Shown here piece by piece: positions 1-11,005 of a stretch of DNA of 64,000 nucleotides. A program made the position numbers and the translations under genes. The notes beneath the pieces are model-generated. The model did not search any database, was not told where the DNA came from, and saw nothing but the letters and a program-made list of their open reading frames with translations. The stretch is from positions 90,738 through 154,737 of the forward strand of contig DF239893.1 in assembly GCA_000507305.1 (NCBI GenBank). Reading direction: 5' to 3'. Position 1 is the stretch's first letter; each line of letters begins with the position of its first letter. Source of the DNA: Breviolum minutum Mf 1.05b.01. Taxonomy: Eukaryota > Sar > Dinophyceae > Suessiales > Symbiodiniaceae.

Positions 1-900
1 TCTGAGGTGACAATGGGAAAGCACTATGATTGGTCATCCCGAAGCCGCTTGTCTAGTGACATGCAGTTCCCGAAATCATTCCCGACACTCCTTTTCACTC
101 GTACAAACGAATGCACAGGTTACCTTCCAGACAATGACCAGCCGTTGCCCGAATTGTTGGCCTCCTGCGCTGGGAGGGCGGTGGAGTCTTGACCAAAGAA
201 GTGATGAATGAGAACATTTAGCGTTGGGCGGTCAGAGTTCAAGCTTACAGCAAATGCAAGCTGCATGCATGTTTTATGCCTTTCGTGCCCGCTAAGAACG
301 TTCGTAAATTTGCTGTGTGAGAGAAATAATCCATTCCCTTTGCATTGACATGCTGTTCTGTAATTTTCAACATCATGCATCAGGCAATCTCATCTCACGG
401 CATGCTGTTTGACATGAAAGCCGAGGATCTTTTAAAAGAGAACGGTGAGATGGAGTCAACCCAGTCAACGCGGCTTGGCATTTGACAGGTGCCTGCGGAG
501 TCATTCATGGGAAGTAAAGTATTTCTATATTTTCAAGTATACATACCTATTCATGACACGAGAAGAGGTCCATGATGTTTCTTGAGGGGTTGGATGGCTG
601 ATTTGACGAAGCACAGTAGTTGGATATCCGCAGCCCTTTATTCAACAGTGTTTGCAGATGCATTGAGACCGCAAATGATTTGGTGTTTCTCTTGGCCTTG
701 GATGTATATTTCTCAGTTGCTGCTCCTGCACAACCAATGTGGCTTGTTGATGCTTTTTGGGTATCTCCACTTGAACCGGAAAAGAAACCCCGGTAGTATT
801 CGTTACATATTGGGTGGTGTTATAGGCTTAGCTCCTTTTAATTTTTTGAAGCGGCCAGCAACTAAATACGATATTTAGAAATATGCTGGATGAATCTACT
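1..900. other. No supported gene
   Basis: I see no splice-bounded coding piece here. The longest ORF is 98 codons (582-878, +), rich in Trp, Leu and Phe, with no recognisable motif and no clear splice context. It may be chance. Confidence 0.4.
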
Positions 901-927
901 TTATGATAAAAGATGTGGAAAACGAAA

Positions 928-1079
928 CACCAAACGATACTCAAACGATACCCCACACATATAATGTATAATATATATATATATATGCTTTATGTATATG
1001 CATCCTGGATTTTGGATTTTCATGGGGCGTTCCAAACGATACCCCAAACGATACTCAAACGATACACCAAACGATACCT
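928..1079. repeat. Cluster of CAAACGATAC short repeats
   Basis: The decamer CAAACGATAC or a close variant occurs about twice at 930-952 and four times at 1032-1077. The two groups flank an AT dinucleotide tract near 960-992. Spacing is about 12-14 bases. The repeats are direct and on the same strand. Function is unknown; they may be a decayed minisatellite. Confidence 0.6.
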
Positions 1080-1180
1080 TCAACACACGCTTGCCACACC
1101 ATCCCCCATTTCCGTTCTGCCAGACATCCCCCTCTTAGAACTTCCATGACTTCGCTTTTGCTGTCACTGCTACCGCTTGC

Positions 1181-1405
1181 TTGTGCTGGTGGTCAGTTGT
1201 GCCGGTGCTTGTGTTGGCGATGCTGGTGGTGGTGCTGCTGCTGCTGCTGCTGCTTGGAGCTGGTGCCGCTGCTGCTGCTGCTGTTGGTGCTGCTGCTGGC
1301 GGTAGCGGAGGTGGTGGTGGTGGTGCTCCAGCTCCACTGCAAAGCAGTAGCAGCGAAAGCAGCTCCAGCACTTCCAGCGCTGATGAAGAGGGCGACAAGG
1401 AATAG
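1181..1405 (+). CDS. Possible terminal exon with Leu/Ala/Gly-rich then Ser/Glu-rich tail
   Basis: This 74-codon frame runs through GCT/GGT/CTG triplet repeats, giving hydrophobic Leu/Val then Ala/Gly runs. It ends with a non-repetitive Ser/Thr/Glu/Asp-rich acidic tail (SADEEGDKE) and a TAG stop. The acidic tail looks like a real C-terminus. However, triplet repeats keep several frames open on both strands here, so this may be non-coding repeat. The N-terminal boundary is unknown. Confidence 0.25.
   Translation: MCWWSVVPVLVLAMLVVVLLLLLLLGAGAAAAAAVGAAAGGSGGGGGGAPAPLQSSSSESSSSTSSADEEGDKE
1220..1335. repeat. Triplet repeat tract (GCT/CTG then GGT)
   Basis: Imperfect GCT and GGT triplets dominate. 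Several frames on both strands are therefore open, which explains the overlapping ORFs around this position. Confidence 0.75.
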
Positions 1406-1409
1406 GTAA

Positions 1410-2190
1410 AATAGATGCTGATAATGAACTTGTAATTTGGGGAGGTGTTTCCGACAAGAAGCGGCCAGCATGGAAATAGTGTTTTCAGTTATAACGCAAA
1501 CAGATTTATACGTTTTTTTTTCTCCAGCTCACTTGACATTGCAGAAAGGCAGGCAGACAGCCAGACACAAATAGAGCCGCTGATTTGCTGCTGAGGCACC
1601 ATTTCCAAGCAGCAATTTGTAGCCTTTCATTTGCTTAGTCAACTCTTTTTTGTGTACAGTGTATGTGCGTAGCTTTGTGTGACTTCTAACCTCCAAGTTG
1701 CAAGGTTGAATCTTCAAAGCCAGCTATTCAGCTCTGTCCCTGTTGCTCCAGTGCTGTTTTTTGCACGGCCTGATTTTCCTTAGAGAAACGGATTTGGTAG
1801 AACACTCACGGACTAAAACCATGTGAAGCCTAAGTGACACAAGAACAAGTAACAACATGATGATCTGATATGTTATATTATACAATACGTTTGTCTATAG
1901 TAAAAAGATGCAATCAAAAACAGCCCGTGAGTTTTCGGATTGTTCCTCCTTGTTTTGTGTCACCTTGGCGTGTTTTTATCGGCAAAAGGGCCAACTTTTC
2001 AGCAACAAGGCAATCTCTACCATGCTGCGCGGCGACCATCCGACCGCCTTGGCGGTCATCGTGATGATGTGGAGGAGGTGGCTTGACTTCGCGGATTGCA
2101 GATGTCCACCTTCCCTATTTCTCAGTCATGTCCAGTCATTTGATGTCATCTGGCCAGTTGCACATCATGATGCTAATTCAGCTTGTGACA
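1410..2190. other. No supported gene
   Basis: The only long frame is a 141-codon + ORF from 1908 that overlaps the exon beginning at 2192 in another frame. It shows no recognisable domain. A minus ORF at 1529-1717 is likewise unsupported. Confidence 0.35.
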
Positions 2191-2191
2191 G

Positions 2192-3125
2192 AGCCGCCAG
2201 TGATCCAACAGCCTGGCACGCCAGGATACCACAAGTCCATTGGTCACCATTTCCATCGGTTTGCCTTGCATCTTTCTGCTGGGCAAGGAGGGGCCACTGT
2301 GAAGAACATTGCCAAGGGCTTCATGAGGGTTGAACTTAAACATATATTCATACATCTAAAATCTTTGCCCAAGGAGCAGGCTAAGGATTCAGGACCTATA
2401 GTCTATTTCATCTACCGCACTTTACGTTGAAACCTGCATATGCAGACACACGCACACAACAAATGTATATTATGTAATATATATTCACATACATGCTATG
2501 CAATATGCATATATATATAATATAATTATTTTGTATGATTTATGTTTGCATACATGCACTCGTGTTTTACAATGAATTGATGTTTTTGCAATTCAGCTAA
2601 TGAACTGAAGCATTAAGACGACCAATGGCTTGCATTTATATTATTCACAGACGGTTCCCTTTGAACAGTCAAGCCATGGGCATCCAGGAGACCCGTTCAT
2701 CAAAGCCAATCCCTTTGCTCTTGACGGCTGGTTCAATGCTGGTGCTTACCAACAGGGCGCGGCAGGTACCGGGTTCAAATTCAGGGGTGAGTTCGACTGA
2801 TTTTCAGGAAGGGATCATGAAGGAAAGTTCTTTGATAACTGGAGCTGTCATTCCTATAGTAGGGCTCTGAGGAAAGCTTGATTCGTCCATATTCATCCCA
2901 TTTCCACACTGTTTCTGTCGACTTTCTGCCGATGTATTTGTTTCAAACATTGACCAGGACTGCTGGTGCTTCATGGTGATTCAACGTGTACTCATTCTAC
3001 TGCTTCATCCACCGCGCCCAGGCCTACCATGGGGTACCCACCATCTTGGTGCCACCCAAGCTGCAGATGAAAGGCCGTACCTTTCGCAGAGCTTCCCCTG
3101 CTTCCTGGGATCCCAGGCGACTTGA
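2192..3125 (+). CDS. Three-exon 3' end of an unrecognised gene
   Basis: I infer exons 2192-2328, 2651-2786 and 3022-3125. Each begins after an AG with a plausible pyrimidine-containing acceptor. The first two end at GT; the second donor is a strong GTGAGT. Splice phases agree at both joins: phase 0, then one base plus two bases forming a Gly codon. The joined product carries short motifs such as HKSIGHHFHR, NPFALDGWFNAGAYQQG and ERPYLSQSFPCF and stops at TGA 3123-3125. Upstream exons were not found, so the N-terminus is missing. I recognise no domain; the product is rich in Gly, His and aromatic residues. Other frames in this region are open but do not join in phase. Confidence 0.5.
2447..2535. 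repeat. AT-rich intronic tract
   Basis: This is a run of TATAT/TGTAT-type sequence between inferred exons 1 and 2 of the 2192-3125 gene. It is typical intron content in this window. Confidence 0.5.
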
Positions 3126-4138
3126 TTGAATGGAGGATGGAGGACTAAGTGCCACGCTCTCTCTCTCTCTCTGTTTGCTATGGATGGGCTCAAGTTTGGT
3201 TTGGCCATGTTTGACCTACTTAGCTGATGATCGATGCCATAGTTTTCTTGCGGGATGATCATGCAAGACCTTTGCCAAAGTTGAGAAAGGAATACGTTTT
3301 CCCTTCACTGTGATTTTTGAGATACTTTGGGTACCCTACCAATTTGCACTTGCCTGGCTTCATTTTCCAAAGAGTCGATGAGCCATGAGCTTTCAAGTGG
3401 CAAATGTGAGGTTTGATTGGGCCTACAGACCTTGGCTGCAAGTTTCTTGGCAAAAGCCATAGATGAAGTGGTCATGCTGCTGTGTGCTTAAGGTTGCATG
3501 TTGAGATGCATAGAAACGTAGCAACGCTTATGGAATCTTATGACCTCATGGATGTTGTCAATCATTTATTCCAACGCATTTCAAGAACTAGGCGAACTTG
3601 CGAACCACTGAGCAATTTAAGCCAACCATACCTGCTTGCTCTACTTGTTTGGGGTCTTGAAATTCCACTAGCTGTCCTAGCCCTAGCTATGCGTTCAAGG
3701 CCCAAAAAAAAAAGAACATCACATGAGTGTATAGGTGTGATGCATTGATGCAATATATATATATATCAAACTAATACACGATGATATGTTACCTACGTCT
3801 TATCTACAATATACTTCATAGCGTAGAAATGTTTGTCCACCTAGGTAGCCGTGCAATGAGACGCACCACTTGTAATATCAATGCAATCGAACGCAATCAA
3901 CCTGTGAATATCGGATGCTGTGCAGTGATAAGGGTGATGATGCAGCGGCGGAGTCACCGACCGTTCGTGAAGCAATCCATTACTTGCTAACAAGGGAAAC
4001 TGGGCAGCATACAAGCAACATGGCTGATTCACGTGTAAATTCGTAATAGTAATTTTACACAAGATCACCTGGAACCATGTAGAGTACAGGATCTTTCGCC
4101 ACTCTTCTTTCTTTTTTGACTCAAGAAATCACTCTACC

Positions 4139-4309
4139 ATGCTGGCATTTGTGCATACCGAAGGATATCAAAGATATCATAGACCGTTTGGTGGACCCCA
4201 GGCGCGGGTGAGCTTCAGCATCAGATCTGTGAGCTCAGATACGCAGGAGGAAAATAGGGCCCCTGATCAGGCCTCACAGAAGATTCGAAGTGAGCCTGGC
4301 AGCGTTTAA
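4139..4309 (+). CDS. Small duplicated ORF, copy A (56 aa, shortened)
   Basis: It starts at an ATG 16 bases after a strong pyrimidine tract ending in TCAAG, which looks like a splice acceptor. The first 50-odd residues match copy B (11006-11257) with one clear change (PFGGP versus PFRGP). Copy A reaches a stop soon after SEPGS, whereas copy B continues for about 28 more residues. No domain is recognised. It could be a 5' exon or non-coding sequence inside the duplication. Confidence 0.3.
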   Translation: MLAFVHTEGYQRYHRPFGGPQARVSFSIRSVSSDTQEENRAPDQASQKIRSEPGSV

Positions 4310-4881
4310 AAAAACATCGTCCAAGATTGAACATGATGTTTTAATCATATCTATATATGTGAATTTGTGAAGGGACATGTTGTTTCGTCCTTTATGCGGA
4401 ATGTTAGGCTTGCGGGAAAACTCCTACGCTGACCCTTCCCCTACCAGCTCTTTGAAGTGCTTTGAAGGTTCTGTGTCCAAGGGGGCCCGATGCTTCGCTT
4501 GGGCCCATCAGCTTTTATCCAGGATGAAGCACAGTGCTTCTTTTTCCGCACAACCTATACAAGGCTAGATGGAAGATGGAATTATATCGTGATGCATGAT
4601 TAACTGCTTTTGCATTTCAATTGAAGTTGGTGAAAGTCTCCTTATTTTCGCATTTCTCGCTGTGCTATGCAATTCAACGCTGATGAGTTCGCAAATGCTC
4701 TTTCATACTGAGAAGCTGCAGAAACACCACCTACCATTTCGCAGAGAAAAGGAAGAAAGATAGCAAGCACGATGTAGAGTATTTATGAGTATTTCAGAAC
4801 TTCTAGGATTTTTCGATTTGTATAATTGCAGTGGAAACATTCATCCCATCATCATTTTTTGTAGCAATGCATTCATCTCCC

Positions 4882-5059
4882 ATGGGACGTCGCACCTCGG
4901 GCTCGTTGTTGGTGGCCTTGGCTGTTTGGGCGGCTTTGTCAATGCAGAGCCTGTTTGCAATGCCAAAAGGTAGCTCGGATGGCGTTCAGGAGAGCCGGGA
5001 AAATGTCGGAAGGGATGTGAACAGGTGGAAAAGGACCCTCCTGCCAACAAAGCATTGCT
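4882..5059 (+). CDS. Signal-peptide first exon of an unrecognised secreted protein, copy A
   Basis: From ATG 4882 the product starts MGRRTSGSLLVALAVWAAL, a textbook signal peptide: basic n-region, Leu/Ala/Val core, then small residues near SLFAMPKG. A charged mature segment follows (SRENVGRDVNRWKR). An in-frame ATG at 4867 adds five residues; I prefer 4882 because it places the basic residues next to the core. The frame meets a donor at 5060 (GTATGT) with phase 1. The match to copy B (11783-11960) is perfect at the protein level from MGRR to LLPTK. The conserved stretch QEQNMDG near 5150 may be the next exon. The gene beyond about 5200 is not shared with copy B, so copy A may be truncated or differently spliced. 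Confidence 0.55.
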
Positions 5060-5289
5060 GTATGTTTTATATTGTTTCATTATTTCTATCAAAAGTGTTT
5101 GAAATTATTCCTGTTGGTTTGTCTTGTCAGTGTTGCCACACACTCAGGAGCAGAATATGGATGGTTTGTTTTTTGGCTTCCTTTCTGCTGAAGCAATGCA
5201 GTCATCCTTGGGCATCTGAGTGTCTACCGTCTCCACGGCGGCATCACCTTCATGTGCCTGGGTTTTTGCAGCCCTAGTAGAGGGTGGTC

Positions 5290-6590
5290 GTTGAAAACCA
5301 AGCTGTCAGGTTTTATTTTAAAACATCGCCAGAAGGGAAGGATTTGACGCTCCATCAGCAGGAACATGCGCAGTCCATTCACTTCTTAAGAAATGATATC
5401 AGGTTCATTTCCAGAAACTGTTTTGTATCCCAGCCGAAAAAGATTTCACTGAAAGCCAGGTACAAATTGAAAAACTGACACCAGTTCAGAGAGAATCTAA
5501 TTCCTTGTGAGTGCCCGAAGGCACCTAAAAAGGGTGTACTGCGAACCATCCTCAGCAGGTGATACAGGATTCAGAGAGTGTCGATCTGAGAGGTATGAGC
5601 ATGACGTATGTGGTGTGGCGATACCCCTTAAAAAAAAACAAAAAAAACTAACATGGAACCTGAAACTTGACCCCATGGAACTGGATCGTCCTTTTGGAAG
5701 TTATTATTTTCAGGTTCCATTTGATGAAACTTCGAGGTGGTGTAAGGTTTCTTCCCTTCGGACAATGTTTCGGCACGCGGTTTTTTCATCCCAAACTCCA
5801 CTGCCACCCCAAACTTGAGGTGCTGACGTCGGCCGATCCGGAGGCGAGGAACATGGGAACACCAGAACACCTTTGCCAGTAAAGGCGGTTCATGATTTCC
5901 TCCAGCTGTGGGGGATGTGTAGTAGATTCGAATTTCTGAACTTCCATAGGTGGGCGATGTTAGTTCCCTGTAGGGTAACTAACATGAAACCTTAAAATAT
6001 AATTAAAATGCTACAGTTTTCCCCCAAAAAAGGAATTTTTGATTCCCAGCATTTTTTCTTCAGATTCCGGCTGATATTCCATGTTGATTTGCGGGACCTG
6101 AGTTTGCTCAAGGTTATCTCCCTATGTGATGCGATCTGCTCGTGTGGACCTTTTAGGTCAGGTAAAGATGAACTGATCTTCGACTATGGAAATTGAATGA
6201 AATAGATATGGGGGTGATGATGGATGATGGGATGTGGCATTTTTTTCAGAAACCCCTAAACATCTATTTTGGCTTTCCTACAATGACCACGTGCTTGACC
6301 TAATGGATGTCTCATGATTTGAAGCACCATCATTGTCAAATCCTCTAGAATCAGCTTGGTTTTGATCAGAAGCCCTAAAAGTTTTGGGGGATATGCAGAC
6401 ACCCCAAAGAATGGCACTTTACTCGTTAATCCACTGAGAGTTTAGTGGAGACTGGCTGAATATCCTTCAAGCCAATCCCTTCCGTTAAAGCGGCGTTAAA
6501 GCGCTTGCCTAAAGTCCAGCGGACCAACCCCCCTTGATTCCTTTGCGGGTGCAAACGAGATGGGTGTTGTGAGAGATGTTTTGGTTCAAA
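5290..6590. other. Spacer with no supported gene
   Basis: ORFs of 60-103 codons occur here (for example 5507-5818, +), but none shows a domain or convincing splice junctions. A 91-codon minus frame at 6426-6701 overlaps the start of the next gene and is probably a shadow. Confidence 0.4.
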
Positions 6591-6631
6591 GTCGGTGAAT
6601 ACTCCAAGCAAGTGGAGCTGATAGACCAGGG

Positions 6632-8830
6632 ATGGCCCCTGGGGATTTGTTGACGTTGCTGGAAGAGGACTTTGCCCAAGGGCAAACCCTACAGCCGCCA
6701 CTAAAAGCCTTGGGCGCCTTGGTGCTGACGGAGTGCGGTGTCGTTGGGGCCGCAGCGCTAGGCAACTACAGCAACGGTAGCGCCATGGTTAATTCTACGC
6801 GCTGGCGCTGGGGCCAGATCTTGTGGGGCCTGCCGAGTTTGGTGCTGCAGATGTTGATGACCAATGCTTCGTTACAGATGTCCTGGTCGGACGCGGTGTC
6901 GAAGTGGACCCCGGTCTTTGAGAACACGACCTTTGCCAATAGCACTGTGCGGGAGGTGGCTACACACAGGGCCTGCTTGCCAGCGGGGCCCCACAATAAT
7001 CTGGCCGTGGACGGCTCTGAGCGCTTTGACACTGAGCAGCAGCAGAACTTGCAGCAGGCCCTGGCGGAAGAGGGGTATGCGGGGTGGAGGCGCCTTGCGG
7101 TGGAATACTGTTTGGCCGAAGGCCCCATCACCGAAAATCACTGCTTCTTGGTTGTTGAACAACGATCCGAAGTCACCTAGATACTTATTGTTTGCGTTTA
7201 GTTGTTTGTTGCATGCTTTTATCACGTTGTTTTCCCTTAACTTCTTCTTTCAGGCAACGATTTATGTTCCTGAAGTGCTCCCTGAACAACAGTGAGGCCT
7301 CTCTCCCAATGGTGGTGTCTTTCCCAGCCCCACGTCACTGGGACCGCACATCTTGGCGCATGTGGTGGATGTGGTGACGGGCCAAGATTTCGACGTGGTG
7401 CTGAAGGAGCGTCTCTTCGCACCCCTGGGAATGACCACCGCAGAGGTGCAGCAGGGAAACCTGGATGACGGCCTCGTTGCCTCGTTGGAAGACCTGGGTT
7501 ACTTGGTGCGGTTCCTGTTGCAGGGCTACCATGGCCGAGGCGAAGCCATGTGGCAGACGGCGTTAAAACAGCCGGATTTCCGGGAATTGTTGAGCATACC
7601 TGAAGGGGCTTGAGGCATGGGAGGAAATGGGAGAGGGAGCAACGAAGCATATTTTTTTCTATCTTCATTTTTGGGGAAGGGTTTGAACAAGTGGGAGTAG
7701 CCGGCTGGCAGTTTTTCAGGTGGTTGGGCCATCTTCGCTGACTTAACAGCCACCTCTTCTGGCTTGAGCCTTTTGACCAGCGGCTGCAATGCCGACCGTG
7801 TCGCCATCGAATGGGAGGCCAATCGGGGCTACGTGTTGGCCACGTATCCGGAGGACTTGGAGGCCGATTGGCCGAGCTGGTACGGTCCATGCCGGGCCTC
7901 GTGGCAAGGCTTGGTGCTAAGAGAACTTCCGAGTCTTCAGTCGACGTTTAGCTGTGGAAGTTTTCAGACCTGTTCTCGTGGTGGTTCGGCTTGTGAGATT
8001 CTGGAGAGCTTCGTGCTGGATAATTCCACCCTTGATGCTTATTATGCGAGTGATTGCACGGAGGGCCAATTGAGTGAATCAGCCAACACCACACTTCAGG
8101 AGTATCTGGCCAAGGAACCCGACAACACACAGAAAACCATGCTCTTGTCTTCAGATTGTGCCAAAGGATTTGTGGCGTATCGAGACGACTATTGCCTTTC
8201 GATTCACGACGCCGACGCCTATTGCTGGGGTGAGGTTCGTGAAGAAGACGGCTCATGTTTGGGGTTAAATTTTCCTCAAAAAGCTTTTGGGGTATAAGTT
8301 CCCTAAATCATACTTAGAAGTGTTATAGCTTATTCAGCTAAATAGTATATCCGTTTTTTTATTTAATAAATCCTGTATGTATATACTAACCATGATAACT
8401 ACATACTAACCACATTGGGTGTCCAAGGGAGATTCCAACCATCGGCCATATCTTTTTCGGGCTAAGCAGTGACGCTGCGAGCTCCCCCACAACAACTCCT
8501 CACCTTCGCCCGGAGGGCCCGTGTCAAATCTTCTTGATCGGCAACCACACCTACGACCCTGGCCTTTATCCCTGCCACTGTCGTCGGCGGGTCACCCCAG
8601 GCGTTTGTGGCATTGTGGGTGAACCCTTGTGCAACTACAGCTTGGCTGCAGTAGAAGAGGAGGTCACTTGCGCCTTGCGGCGCACCACGGTGGCCGCCAC
8701 CACTACCACCACCAACACGAGTGGAGAGCAGGGAGTGTCCAGCACCACGACTACGTGGGACACAGGATCCGTCTCGAGTGGCTGGAGACCCCACATCCCT
8801 GCACTGCTGGTGCTTTCGTGGCTGTTCTGA
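6632..8830 (+). CDS. Secreted beta-lactamase-like (class C/PBP-fold) serine hydrolase homologue lacking catalytic motifs, GPI-anchor-like C-terminus
   Basis: I infer four exons: about 6632-7150, 7297-7600, 7720-8255 and 8470-8830 (stop). Exon 1 carries the N-terminal part of the fold, with the family pattern before and after the first catalytic motif (SDAVSKWTPVFENTTF, then TVREVATHRACLP, matching the usual region leading to LLTHTSGLP). Exon 2 has the HVVDVVTGQDF helix, ERLFAPLGM and DDGLVASLEDLGYLVRFLL, all diagnostic for the family. Exon 3 has the segment NADRVAIEWEANRGYVLAT (final strands), then a Cys-rich extension. Exon 4 is Cys- and Thr-rich and ends PALLVLSWLF, a GPI-signal-like hydrophobic tail. 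The SxxK site aligns to QILW, YxN to about PTS, and the HTG strand to TSG. Eleven NxS/T sequons suggest a glycosylated cell-surface protein. ATG 6632 may be internal, as no signal-peptide exon was found upstream. Some splice sites are unresolved, and exon 2 shows no clear GT donor. Confidence 0.7.
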
Positions 8831-8839
8831 TTTCCTCCG

Positions 8840-9540
8840 AAGGAGGTGACAGCTTTTCCCAGCCCCAGCATCTGAGATTCAGCAGGGAATTTTTTGTGTA
8901 CAGAACCTGCTCATGAAGAAAATCATTTAAGAACGTGGCATTGACACTTTTTCTCCATACATGGGACCTGACGAAAACTGGTGAGCCTGAGTGGTTGCCA
9001 ACACGTTGATATTTCAATATATTTCAGGTATGGTTCCAATCCATGACACTTTGAATTGCAGATGTTGTTTTTGTTCATCAAACTTATCATTTACCATTTC
9101 GGCCTTTTTTCATCTTCCTTGATGTTGGGATCAATTGACATGAAATGACCGCAAATGACCACTTGCTGGGGATGAGAAATGATGGAACCTTATGAATCAA
9201 CCTGGATTGTTTTTCCTTCGGCAGCTACTTGACAAGTCCTCCCCTGCATCCTGTTTAAATGAGCTTCGTTGAGCTGAGGGGGTCTCACAGGTCACCCAAA
9301 TGAACACAGGAAAGGGGACGCTTGGCCATGTCCAATAGATGGGTGCGTCTCAAAATTCGGGACCCCCCAAAAAACAACCACATGTTCAACAGATCGCAGC
9401 TGTTTCCAACAAAATAGTCCCACTCTGAGATTTCTTGAATGAGGTTCTACCAAGATGATTTGACTGGAAGTGCCTGGGGTGACTGGTCTTTGTACACCGA
9501 TTCACCCCTCTTCGTGTTCTTTGGCCAAAACTTGGGAAGA
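8840..9540. other. Spacer with no supported gene
   Basis: No splice-bounded coding piece is visible. The sequence is moderately AT-rich without obvious repeats. Confidence 0.4.
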
Positions 9541-9544
9541 TGTG

Positions 9545-9623
9545 GCTGCTGGCGTTGTTGTTCTTCTTGTTCTTCTTGTTCTTCTTCTTGTTCTTCTTCT
9601 TCTTCTTGTTGTTGTGGTTGTTG

Positions 9624-9655
<32 letters not shown>

Positions 9656-9690
9656 GGTGGTGGTGGTGGTGTTGGTGTTGGTGATGCACC
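9545..9690. repeat. Triplet repeats (TTC/TTG then GGT)
   Basis: Blocks of TTC/TTG triplets are followed by about ten consecutive GGT units. All six frames are open across it, which explains the 68-144 codon ORFs on both strands that read as homopolymers such as poly-Asn or poly-His. I do not treat those as genes. Confidence 0.85.
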
Positions 9691-9719
9691 GAAAATTGCT
9701 TTGCAGTACAAGGTGTGAG

Positions 9720-10255
9720 ACGCCATTTTGGGATAGGAATCTCTGAAGTAAAGATGGAAGTGACATTGCATTGAACTGAGTGGGGGCAATAGCAGCCATG
9801 ATTAAAGTCGATGGAATCATCCATCATCCAGCTGAGCATTCAAAAGATAGACTCATTTCAGTGAATTCCCCTTTTCCGGGCTGCATAGAGATGGATGTGG
9901 CTAAGCACTCTGAACTCTCAAGCTGGCTTGGAAGACGAAAAGCGGTCCCAACACTCTTATACTGGCTGCAGTGGCTGTAGCATGCTTGTATTAAAAAAAT
10001 GGGTACCGCAGCTTGTTTCCATTTTGTTGGACCATGAGAAATAGATATCCCAGATGTTCCATGACATTATTGAGATGATACAAAAAGGGTGAGATCATAG
10101 GATTTGATATGATATAGTCCATGGTGTGCAATCTTTACCAATCTTGCCAAAGCCACTCATGGGTTTGTGATGTCGCACTTGGTGTTAGGCCTTTGAACAG
10201 GAGAACTTGTTGGGGCTGGATTTGACGGGGCCTTTTCCATTGGTGCCAGCTGGCG
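9720..10255. other. Spacer with no supported gene
   Basis: Nothing beyond short unsupported ORFs is visible between the triplet repeats and duplication copy B. Confidence 0.4.
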
Positions 10256-11005
10256 AGGCTTGATTGGGCCTACAGACCTTGGCTGCAAGTTTCTTGGCAA
10301 AGCCAAAGATGAAGTGGGCATGCTGCTGTGTGCTTAACGGTTCCATGTTGAGATGTATAGAAGCGTAGCAATGCTTATGGAATGTTATGGACTCACCCAT
10401 GAATGTTGTCAATCATTTAACTTAGTTCAGCGCGCGTGGCGAACTTGCGAACCACTGAGCAATTTAAGCCAACCATTTAATATCCTGCTTGTTCTACTTG
10501 TTGGGGGTCTTGAGATTCCACTAGCTGTCCTAGCCCAAGCTATGCGTTCGGAAAAAAAGAACATGGCGTGAGAGTACCGGTATGATACAATATACATCAA
10601 ATCATAAACTATGTAGAATGTATAATTAGATCTATATGTCTATATGTATTATCGAGATTTTATCTATTTATTTACAATCTACTTCATAGCGAGAAATGTT
10701 TGTCCACCTAGGTAGCCGTGCAATGAGACGCACCACTTGTAATATCAATGCAATCGAACGCAATCAACCTGTGAATATCGGATGCTGTGCAGTGATAAGG
10801 GTGATGATGCAGCGGCGGAGTCACCGACCGTTCGTGAAGCAATCCATTACTTGCTAACAAGGGAAACTGGGCAGCATACAAGCAACATGGCTGATTCACG
10901 TGTAAATTCGTAATAGTAATTTTACAAAAGATCACCTGGAACCATGTAGAGTACAGGATCTTTCGCCACTCTTCTTTCTTTTTTGACTCAAGAAATCACT
11001 CTACC

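Larger units (their letters stand above)
3413..5205. repeat. Segmental duplication, copy A
   Basis: This segment is a direct duplicate of 10258-12117, about 6.85 kb downstream. Both start at the shared TTGATTGGGCCTACAGACC and part ways after TTTCTGCTGAAGCAATGC. Divergence is uneven. 3830-4300 and 4620-5050 are nearly identical to copy B. 3413-3770 and 4310-4560 carry many substitutions and indels. The unit contains a small ORF (4139-4309) and a signal-peptide exon (4882-5059). I saw no terminal inverted repeats or target-site duplication. Confidence 0.85.

Noticed and set aside
1908-2333. 141-codon + ORF
   Set aside because: It conflicts with the phase-consistent exon at 2192-2328 in another frame and shows no domain.
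4112-4141. Possible relic of a dinoflagellate spliced leader before the ATG at 4139 (and at 11006)
   Set aside because: Only the last eight or so bases (ACTCAAG) resemble the leader end, and the preceding bases are a plain pyrimidine tract. It is better explained as an ordinary 3' splice acceptor.
7237-7890. 217-codon minus-strand ORF
   Set aside because: It is the shadow of the beta-lactamase-like exons, whose + frame carries recognisable family motifs.
9386-9839. Poly-Asn, poly-His and poly-Thr ORFs of up to 144 codons on the minus strand
   Set aside because: The triplet repeats keep every frame open. The flanks show no splice sites or non-repetitive coding sequence.
3841-10935. Identical 75-codon minus ORFs in both duplication copies (3841-4068 and 10708-10935)
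   Set aside because: Their similarity follows from the recent duplication, and they lack splice context. Conservation cannot be separated from recency here.
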